From positions 62,001-126,000 of the forward strand of contig JAYRZB010000007.1 in NCBI GenBank assembly GCA_041916675.1: 64,000 bases of DNA. The letters are read 5' to 3'. The first letter of the stretch is position 1. Each line of letters opens with the position of its first letter. This document shows positions 58,205 to 64,000 of this stretch, in pieces. The notes under the pieces are model-generated. The model was not told the DNA's origin and ran no database searches. It was given only the letters and a program-made list of their open reading frames with translations. Source of the stretch: JAYRZB01 sp041916675 (GTDB lineage: Bacteria > Pseudomonadota > Alphaproteobacteria > Rhizobiales > Devosiaceae). The position numbers and the translations under genes are program-made.

Positions 58205-60663
58205 ACCGGCAGCATCAGCGTCGTCCCGCGCCCGATGCTTGCGCTCAGGGCCACATCGGCGGCTGATTGCCCCACAAGGATGGTGAAGGTGCCCGCCTCC
58301 ACCATCCAGTGCCGGGATTTCGGGCTGTAAAAGGCAAAGGCGCGGGCATCGACCTCGATGGTCACGATCTCGCTGTCCCCCGGTGCCAGGTGCACCTTGG
58401 CAAAGCCCTTGAGCTCACGGCCCGGCCGGGGCAGCGAGGCGTGATCGTCGCGGATATAGACCTGCACCACCGTTGATCCGGTCCGCGCCCCGACATTGGT
58501 GACGTTGAGCGAGAGCGTGACCAGTCCATCGCCCTCGAAGCGGGAATCATCGACCCGGAGGTCATCGAACACGAAGCCGGTATAGGAGAGCCCGAAGCCG
58601 AAGGGAAACAGCGGTGCGATCCCGTGCTTTTCATAGTGCCGGTAGCCGATGAAGATGCCCTCTTCATAGCGCACCTTGCCGTCCTTGCCGGGGTAAATCT
58701 CGGCGTCCTGGGATTGGGTGGGGTTGTCCTGCCAGCGCACCGGAAAGGTCTGCGGCAGCCGCCCGCCGGGCTCGGCCCGGCCAAAGATCACGTCGGCAAT
58801 CGCATTGCCCGCTTCCTGCCCCGGATACCAGGCCTGCAGCACGCCAGCGACCTCATCGAGCCAGGGCATTTCAATCGGGCCGCCGGTCTGCAGCACCACA
58901 ATGGTGCGCCTGTTGGCGGCGGCGACGGCGCTGATCAGCTCATTCTGCCGCCCCGGCAGAAGGATGGTTTCAAGATCGCTGCCCTCGGTGTCCCATTCGC
59001 CGTTGCGCCCCACAAACACCAGCGCCACCTCGGCATTGCGCGCGGCCTCGACCGCCTCGGCGATGGCCGCATCCCCGAGCGGCAGGCCGATCCCGGCGCG
59101 GAAGGCGGCAAGCCCCAATACGCCGCTATCGCGGGTGCCGAACTCGATACTGATGGCGTAAGTGCGCCCCGCTTCCAAAACGATCGGCGCCGTCGCTTCG
59201 TCCGACCCCTGCTCAAAGAATGTCCGCCCGGGCCGCCAGTGGCTCCAGTTGTCCACCACCAGCGCGCCATCGACATAAACCCTGGTGCCGCCGGCGCTGA
59301 AGATGCCAACCCGGTGTTCGCCGCTGGCGGCGGGGGTGTAGTGCGCGCTCAGCCGGGCCGAAAAGCGCAAGGGGTCGACCTTGCCATCGGCCACCCGTCC
59401 GATCCAGAAGGCTTCGGCGTTGTCCTGTTCGGCCACATGCACCACCTCGCCACTCAGGTCGGTCGAGGCGAAGTATTCTGCCCGCACCGGTCCGGTCAGC
59501 AGGGGTTCGAAGCGGGCATTGGTGCAGCCTTGGGCATAGTGCAGCCGCTCGGCGCCATAGGCGGTGACAATCCCCTGCCAGGGCGAAATGGCATAGTGCG
59601 GGTTGAGCTGGGCGCTGCCGCCGCCCATGATCTGGGCCACCTTGGCATTGGGACCGATTACCGCAATCTTTCCCGCTTCGGCTGAGAGCGGCAGCACCCC
59701 GGCATTTTTCAACAGCACCGTGCCCTCGGCCCCGGCGCGGCGGATCAGGGCGCGGTGCTCCTGCCGGTCCTCGGCCCGTTCCGGGTGCGGTGTGGTCTGG
59801 TCGAGGGCGCGGGTGCGCGCCATCAGCCGCAGCACATTGAGCGCCCGCTCGCGCACCATGGCGGCATCGACCGTTCCGGCTTTGACGGCGGCGACCAGCT
59901 TGTCGCCCCGGTCGCGGGTCGGGCCGGGCATTTCAAGGTCGAGCCCGGCATTGATGGTTTCGGCGGTCGAATGCGAACCGAACCAGTCCGACATCACAAC
60001 GCCATTATAGCCCCATTCCTTGCGCAGCACGGTGGTCAGCAGCCATTCGTTCTCGCTGGTAAAAGTGCTGTTGAGCTTGTTGTACGAGCTCATGATGCCC
60101 CAGGTGCCGGCGGTCTTGACCGCCCATTCGAAGGGCACGAGGTAGAGCTCGCGCAGCGCCCGCTCATCGATCTCCGAGCTGATGGTGGTGCGCTCGATCT
60201 CGGATTCATTGCCGACAAAATGCTTGATGGTGGCCGAAATCCCCTGGCCCTGCAGGCCCTCGATATAGGCCACGGCCAGCTGCGCGGTCAGGTGCGGGTC
60301 TTCCGAATAGCATTCGAAGTTGCGCCCGTTGGCCACGGTGCGGTGCAGGTTCACCGTCGGGGCCAGGCTGACATGGGCGCCTTTGGACTTGACCTCTTCG
60401 GCCAGCGCCGCGCCGACTTCGGCCAGCAGGTCCACATTGAAGGTGGCCCCAAGCGCAATCCCCACCGGGAAAGCAGCCGACTTGACGCCGCCGATCAGCG
60501 ACCCGCCGCCGCGCGCGCCATTGGGGCCATCGGTGACTTTCAGGCTCCCCAGACCCAGCCGGTCGATGGCGGGCAGCGACCAGAAATCCTGTCCCGAGAG
60601 CAGGCTGACCTGCTCGTCAAGGGTCAACTGGTCGACAAGGGTCTGGATCCGGGCTTCATTCAT
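58201..60663 (-). CDS. Family 3 glycoside hydrolase (beta-glucosidase type) with PA14 insert
   Basis: 820 residues. N-terminal GH3 barrel, with KVTDGPNGARGG near 38, NLHRTVANGRNFECYSEDPH near 104 and the nucleophile Asp in NGVVMSDWFGSHST near 220. A PA14 domain (about 395-535; PVRAEYFASTDLSGE, SAGGTRVYVDGALVVDNW) is inserted in the second domain, followed by the rest of the alpha/beta sandwich and a fibronectin-III-like C terminus (KGFAKVHLAPGDSEIVTIEV). No signal peptide, so it is probably cytoplasmic, acting on imported oligosaccharides. No sugar transporter is adjacent. Confidence 0.92.
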   Translation of the reverse strand: MNEARIQTLVDQLTLDEQVSLLSGQDFWSLPAIDRLGLGSLKVTDGPNGARGGGSLIGGVKSAAFPVGIALGATFNVDLLAEVGAALAEEVKSKGAHVSLAPTVNLHRTVANGRNFECYSEDPHLTAQLAVAYIEGLQGQGISATIKHFVGNESEIERTTISSEIDERALRELYLVPFEWAVKTAGTWGIMSSYNKLNSTFTSENEWLLTTVLRKEWGYNGVVMSDWFGSHSTAETINAGLDLEMPGPTRDRGDKLVAAVKAGTVDAAMVRERALNVLRLMARTRALDQTTPHPERAEDRQEHRALIRRAGAEGTVLLKNAGVLPLSAEAGKIAVIGPNAKVAQIMGGGSAQLNPHYAISPWQGIVTAYGAERLHYAQGCTNARFEPLLTGPVRAEYFASTDLSGEVVHVAEQDNAEAFWIGRVADGKVDPLRFSARLSAHYTPAASGEHRVGIFSAGGTRVYVDGALVVDNWSHWRPGRTFFEQGSDEATAPIVLEAGRTYAISIEFGTRDSGVLGLAAFRAGIGLPLGDAAIAEAVEAARNAEVALVFVGRNGEWDTEGSDLETILLPGRQNELISAVAAANRRTIVVLQTGGPIEMPWLDEVAGVLQAWYPGQEAGNAIADVIFGRAEPGGRLPQTFPVRWQDNPTQSQDAEIYPGKDGKVRYEEGIFIGYRHYEKHGIAPLFPFGFGLSYTGFVFDDLRVDDSRFEGDGLVTLSLNVTNVGARTGSTVVQVYIRDDHASLPRPGRELKGFAKVHLAPGDSEIVTIEVDARAFAFYSPKSRHWMVEAGTFTILVGQSAADVALSASIGRGTTLMLPV

Positions 60664-60756
60664 GGCGTCCTCCGCAACCGGCTTATGGGTTATCCGGAAC
60701 GCCCGGGTACAGGCCGACCCCGCCGCTGGGGTCAGCCTGCACCCAGTCTAGCCAAA

Positions 60757-61185
60757 TCAGGCGCGCGAGGAAACCGGTGCCGCCTTCCAGCGGCCCCAGA
60801 CCACGAACAGGCTCAGCGCCAGCAAAACCAGGTTCACCGGCAGCGAACTGGCGGTTTCACCGAGGTTGGCGTGCACCCCGATCGCCAGCACCTGGATCAC
60901 TGCAAAGCCGAGCGCGGCCAGCGGGGTCAACAGCGGCAGAATGCGGGTTGCCGCCGGCAGAATGACGCCCAGCGCCCCGGCAACTTCGGCCGCGCCGATA
61001 AAGCGCACCAGCCATTCGGGCGAGGTGTTCACCCAGGCCATCATGGCGCCCAGCGCCTCATAGGGCTGGCTGATCTTCATCAGGCCCGCCGCGCCAAAGG
61101 CCAGGGCCAGCAGCACCTGCACCACCCAAAGGGCGATATTGAGTTTGCTCCGGCCTGCCGGACGATCGGTTGTTGTGTTGGTCAT
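60757..61185 (-). CDS. DoxX family membrane protein
   Basis: 142 residues from the ATG at 61185, with GGGGA 6 bases upstream. Four membrane helices: IALWVVQVLLALAFGAAGLM near 20, WLVRFIGAAEVAGALGVILP near 60, and two more. DoxX-like proteins are quinone-linked or redox membrane proteins of uncertain role. Divergent from an HxlR-type regulator 108 bases away, the common arrangement in which the regulator controls its neighbour. Confidence 0.88.
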   Translation of the reverse strand: MTNTTTDRPAGRSKLNIALWVVQVLLALAFGAAGLMKISQPYEALGAMMAWVNTSPEWLVRFIGAAEVAGALGVILPAATRILPLLTPLAALGFAVIQVLAIGVHANLGETASSLPVNLVLLALSLFVVWGRWKAAPVSSRA

Positions 61186-61293
61186 TGCAGTCCCCTGTTT
61201 TGTTCGCTGCCTGGCGCTGCGCATTAGCCCTAGGCACATTCAGTAACTGTGACTATATTGAGAACCTGAGACCGCAAACAAGCAGGCACACAC
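61186..61293. promoter_or_regulatory. Divergent control region between DoxX and HxlR genes
   Basis: 108 bases between two divergent start codons. A TATATT at 61254-61259 could be a -10 for the regulator gene, but the matching -35 (TAGGCA) is poor. The segment TCAGTAACTGTGACTATATT is A/T-rich and partly palindromic, a plausible operator. Position-based inference. Confidence 0.35.
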
Positions 61294-61713
61294 ATGTCAC
61301 TGAAAGATACCGGCCAGCATGCCAACTGCATGGCCATGTCCGACGTGCTCAACCGCATCGGCGACAAGTGGAGCGTGATGGTGGTGGGCATTCTCTCGCG
61401 CCGCACGCTGCGCTTTAACGAGCTCAAGCGCGAAATCAACGGCGTCTCGCAGCGCATGCTGACCCTGACCCTGCGCAACCTTGAGCGCGATGGCCTGGTG
61501 ACCCGCACCATCTATCCCGAAATTCCGCCGCGGGTCGAATATTGCCTGACCGAACTCGGCCAGACCCTGAAAGGGCCGATCTCGGCGCTCTGGGACTGGT
61601 CGGCCGCCAACCACGGCGAAATTACCGAGGCGCGGGCCCGCTATGATGCCCGCCTTGCCGGCGAGGCCGTCGAGGTGCTGCCGCCCGAACGGCGTTATGC
61701 CGGGGCGGTCTAG
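61294..61713 (+). CDS. HxlR family transcriptional regulator
   Basis: 139 residues, one winged helix: MAMSDVLNRIGDKWSVMVVG near residue 13, the recognition region FNELKREINGVSQRMLTLTL near 40, and wing VTRTIYPEIPPRVEYCLTEL near 70. A Cys (NCMAM) near residue 12 is the redox-sensing position in several HxlR proteins. It probably controls the divergent DoxX gene in response to electrophile or oxidant stress. That role is inferred. Confidence 0.91.
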   Translation: MSLKDTGQHANCMAMSDVLNRIGDKWSVMVVGILSRRTLRFNELKREINGVSQRMLTLTLRNLERDGLVTRTIYPEIPPRVEYCLTELGQTLKGPISALWDWSAANHGEITEARARYDARLAGEAVEVLPPERRYAGAV

Positions 61714-61723
61714 CCCCGGCGGC

Positions 61724-63076
61724 CTAAACCAGCGCCACCACCGGCTTGCGCCGCCACACCAGGCCATAATAGGCGGCCTGGGCCACGAGCATGGTGGTAA
61801 AGGCCGCCGCATAGGCCATCCAAATGCCTTCGAGCCCGAACATCTGGCTGAGCAGGATGGCGCCCGGCAGTTCGACGCCGAGAATGCAGCCGAGTGAAAT
61901 CAGCATCGGCACCAGCACCGTGCCGCTGGCCCGCATGATGCCGGAAAAAATCGAGGCGCCGCCGAACAGGATCACGCTCCACAAAACGATGTGCAGCAGG
62001 GTCTGGCTCATCGCGATCACCGCCGGATCGGTGATGAACAGTGCAATGACGCGTTCGGAGACAAGATAGGCGGCCAGCACCAGCCCGCCGGTCAGGACCA
62101 GGTTGAGCACGAGCCCGGTGCGGGTGATGGCCCAGAGCTGGCCCGATTGCCCGGCCCCGATGGCCTGGGCGGCAAAGATCGAGGCGGCGATGGCAATCGA
62201 CATGGCCGGAAACTGCACATAGCTCATCACCTGGTTCACCGCCCCATAGGCGGCGGTGGCGTTTGAGCCATAGCGGTTGATCAGTCCGATCACGATAATG
62301 GCCGAGATCGAAGAGACCACCATCTGCACCCCGGCCGGCAGGCCAAGCTTGAGCACCATCAGCAGCGTTTTGGGGTCGATGCGCAGGTTAGCCAGCAGCG
62401 CCGCGTCCGGGGCCAGGGCGTGTTTGCGGATGCGCAGGTAAAAGAACTGGAACACCAGCACCGAGAAGAACCCGGCAATGGCGGCCACGGCAGCGGCGTT
62501 GACCCCGATGCGGGGCAGGCCGAGCCAGCCCTGGATCAGGGCCGGAGTGACGACGAGCCCGATCAGGATCGAGATCACCAGCGAAATCAGCGGCGTCATC
62601 GAATCGCCCACCCCGCGCATGATCGAGGTCACGACAAGGAAGAGGAAGACGATGGGCATGCCCATCAGGAAAATGCGGCCATAGCCGGTGGCGAGGTCAA
62701 GGATATTGGCCGGTGCGCCGAGCACTTCCATGATCGGCCCGGCAAAAAGACCCCCGAGGATCGCCACCACCACCCCGCCGATGAAGGCCACCGTCAGGGT
62801 GGTGCCGGCCACCTGCTTGAGCCGGTCCATATTGCTGGCGCCCCAGGCCTGGCCGATCAGCACCGCTGCCCCCGAGGACAGCCCGATGATGAAGCTGATC
62901 AGGAAGATCATGATGGGAAAGAACACCGAGGCGGCGGCCAGCGCATCCACCCCGATCATCTGGCCGAGGTAGATATTGTTGATGGTGCCCGAGAGCGCCT
63001 GCAGGATATTGGAGGCCATCAGCGGCACAAGGAAGATCAGGAACCGCTGCCAGAGCGGTCTGGTGGGCGCAATCAT
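61724..63076 (-). CDS. MATE family efflux transporter
   Basis: 450 residues, twelve predicted membrane helices. N-terminal IFLVPLMASNILQALSGTIN and IYLGQMIGVDALAAASVFFP are the MATE start; GLPAGVQMVVSSISAIIVIG near 265 opens the second half. It exports cationic compounds or drugs with sodium or proton flow. It converges on the HxlR gene with 10 bases between stops. Substrate unknown. Confidence 0.92.
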   Translation of the reverse strand: MIAPTRPLWQRFLIFLVPLMASNILQALSGTINNIYLGQMIGVDALAAASVFFPIMIFLISFIIGLSSGAAVLIGQAWGASNMDRLKQVAGTTLTVAFIGGVVVAILGGLFAGPIMEVLGAPANILDLATGYGRIFLMGMPIVFLFLVVTSIMRGVGDSMTPLISLVISILIGLVVTPALIQGWLGLPRIGVNAAAVAAIAGFFSVLVFQFFYLRIRKHALAPDAALLANLRIDPKTLLMVLKLGLPAGVQMVVSSISAIIVIGLINRYGSNATAAYGAVNQVMSYVQFPAMSIAIAASIFAAQAIGAGQSGQLWAITRTGLVLNLVLTGGLVLAAYLVSERVIALFITDPAVIAMSQTLLHIVLWSVILFGGASIFSGIMRASGTVLVPMLISLGCILGVELPGAILLSQMFGLEGIWMAYAAAFTTMLVAQAAYYGLVWRRKPVVALV

Positions 63077-63295
63077 CGATCAGCTTTCTGCGGGCCCGGC
63101 CTGCCTGGTGGGCGCCATCGTGGCGTCGCGCGCTGGGTGTGCCGGGCAATGGGATTGCGCCAAGCCCTACGCCTGCGAGCGCCATGCGTCAATAAACCGG
63201 GCCGATCACTTTGTCGCGCCCGGTTGCCATATTGACAGGGGACCGATCCGGGCCGAAACCCTTGGGGCACCCGCTCCGGGCGCCGGGACCCGAAC

Positions 63296-64000
63296 ATGAC
63301 CGAAAGCATCAATCCGCTGGGGCTGCGCAATGCGCGCGTGCTGGCCATCTGCCAGGGGCTTTATATCTGCGCTATTTCGGTCGATCTGACGCTGACCGGC
63401 ATTACCGGCTATCAACTGGCGCCCAACAAGGCGCTGGCGACGCTGCCCTTTGCCCTGATCACCGTCGGGGCCGCGATCATCACCGTGCTGGCCGCGCTGA
63501 TCCTGGCGCGCATCGGGCGCCGCATCGGCTTTGCCATCGGGGCGCTCTGCGGGGCGGCGGGCGGGCTGGTGTCGGTCTATGCGGTAATGCACGCCAATTT
63601 CTGGCTGTTCTGCCTCGGCACCCTCGGTGTTGGGGCCTATCAGGGCTTTTCGCAGTTCTATTCGCTGGCTGCCGCCGACTCGGTCAGTCTCGCCCGCAAG
63701 AGCCGGGCCATTTCGACCGTGCTCGCCGGCGGGGTGATCGCGGCCATCCTTGGGCCCATGCTGGCCACCTGGTCGAAAGACCTGATCCCCGGGGTCATGT
63801 TCGCCGGGGCCTATCTGATGGTTGCCGTCATCACCCTCACCTCGGCGGTGCTGGTTTTGGCGGTCTATCGCGATATGGCGCCGGTCGGCGCGGCCCCCGG
63901 CGCCGAAGACCTGCCGCCGCGCCCGCTGCGCGAAATTGCCCGCCAGCCGATCTTTGCGGCCGGGGTCACCACCAATATGATGGCCGCCGCTGCCATGCTG
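63296..64000 (+). CDS. Major facilitator superfamily transporter (N-terminal part, cut by window edge)
   Basis: Open from the ATG at 63296 to the end of the window, 235 residues seen. Six predicted helices; the loop after helix 2 reads ARIGRRIGFAIGAL, matching the MFS motif A region in weakened form, and a central charged loop (YRDMAPVGAAPGAEDLPPRP) starts the second half. Starts MTESINPLGLRNARVLAICQ. Substrate cannot be judged. Divergent from the MATE gene with 219 bases between, where I see no clear promoter. Confidence 0.85.
   Translation, partial: MTESINPLGLRNARVLAICQGLYICAISVDLTLTGITGYQLAPNKALATLPFALITVGAAIITVLAALILARIGRRIGFAIGALCGAAGGLVSVYAVMHANFWLFCLGTLGVGAYQGFSQFYSLAAADSVSLARKSRAISTVLAGGVIAAILGPMLATWSKDLIPGVMFAGAYLMVAVITLTSAVLVLAVYRDMAPVGAAPGAEDLPPRPLREIARQPIFAAGVTTNMMAAAAML

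Overview
This is about 64 kb of GC-rich chromosome with almost no spare DNA. Many start codons overlap the preceding stop as ATGA or GTGA. Gene content and order point to an alphaproteobacterium of the Hyphomicrobiales (Rhizobiales). The clues are accA-xerD-small membrane protein-aroK-aroB, BolA-J protein-cobS-cobT, rpmB-DUF3108-Suv3-like helicase-S4-fdxA-carD, and an alphaproteobacterial che cluster. A Devosia-like relative is my best guess, but that is inference and I could not test it. I see no rRNA operon, prophage, insertion sequence or CRISPR array. One tRNA, Arg(CCT), is present.

Layout. 1-3162 holds the end of a drug-exporter-type ABC system (fusion protein, ATPase, permease) and an HPP membrane protein. 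3159-5688 holds a SAF-domain oxidoreductase and, divergently, a 3-hydroxyisobutyryl-CoA hydrolase. 5777-20827 is a large chemotaxis region. It has a STAS protein, CheY, CheA and CheW, then a reverse-strand block (Rid-fold protein, ETF-beta-type lysine methyltransferase, small periplasmic protein, CheZ-like protein), then CheD, a short receptor, CheR, CheB, a second CheY and two large receptors with different sensors but nearly the same signalling half. 20837-30655 is housekeeping: DUF1178, a Nit-type amidase, glutaredoxin, ComF, an NDUFAF5-like methyltransferase, a lone Flp pilin, MutT, a GNAT, ArgJ, a parvulin foldase and SecA. 31024-31971 is a lower-GC Mrr-type nuclease flanked by non-coding DNA, the clearest candidate for acquired DNA. 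32226-39454 holds an AGE epimerase, cell-envelope proteins, AccA, XerD and the shikimate genes. 39632-44772 holds BolA, a J protein, cobaltochelatase CobS/CobT and a secreted phytase-like esterase. 45284-52967 holds a YhhQ transporter, L28, DUF3108, a Suv3-like helicase, an S4 protein, ferredoxin and CarD. 53083-64000 holds an M48 lipoprotein protease, a nuclease, the tRNA, a CAP lipoprotein, TusA, a D,D-carboxypeptidase, DJ-1/PfpI, a GH3 glycosidase, DoxX with HxlR, MATE and the start of an MFS transporter.

How the genes work together. The che region encodes a nearly complete excitation and adaptation pathway: receptors, CheW, CheA, two CheYs, CheR, CheB and CheD. The missing phosphatase may be supplied by the 117-residue reverse-strand protein at 10727-11080, which carries a CheZ-type D-x-x-x-Q motif. 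Both large receptors end in EWSEF, which fits a CheR/CheB-tethering pentapeptide.

Non-coding DNA is confined to a few spots. These are composite G/C-rich inverted repeats (30757, 39468, 41758, 44822, 45048), a 0.9 kb gap upstream of the helicase with two diverged direct repeats, and a promoter-plus-structured leader ahead of carD.
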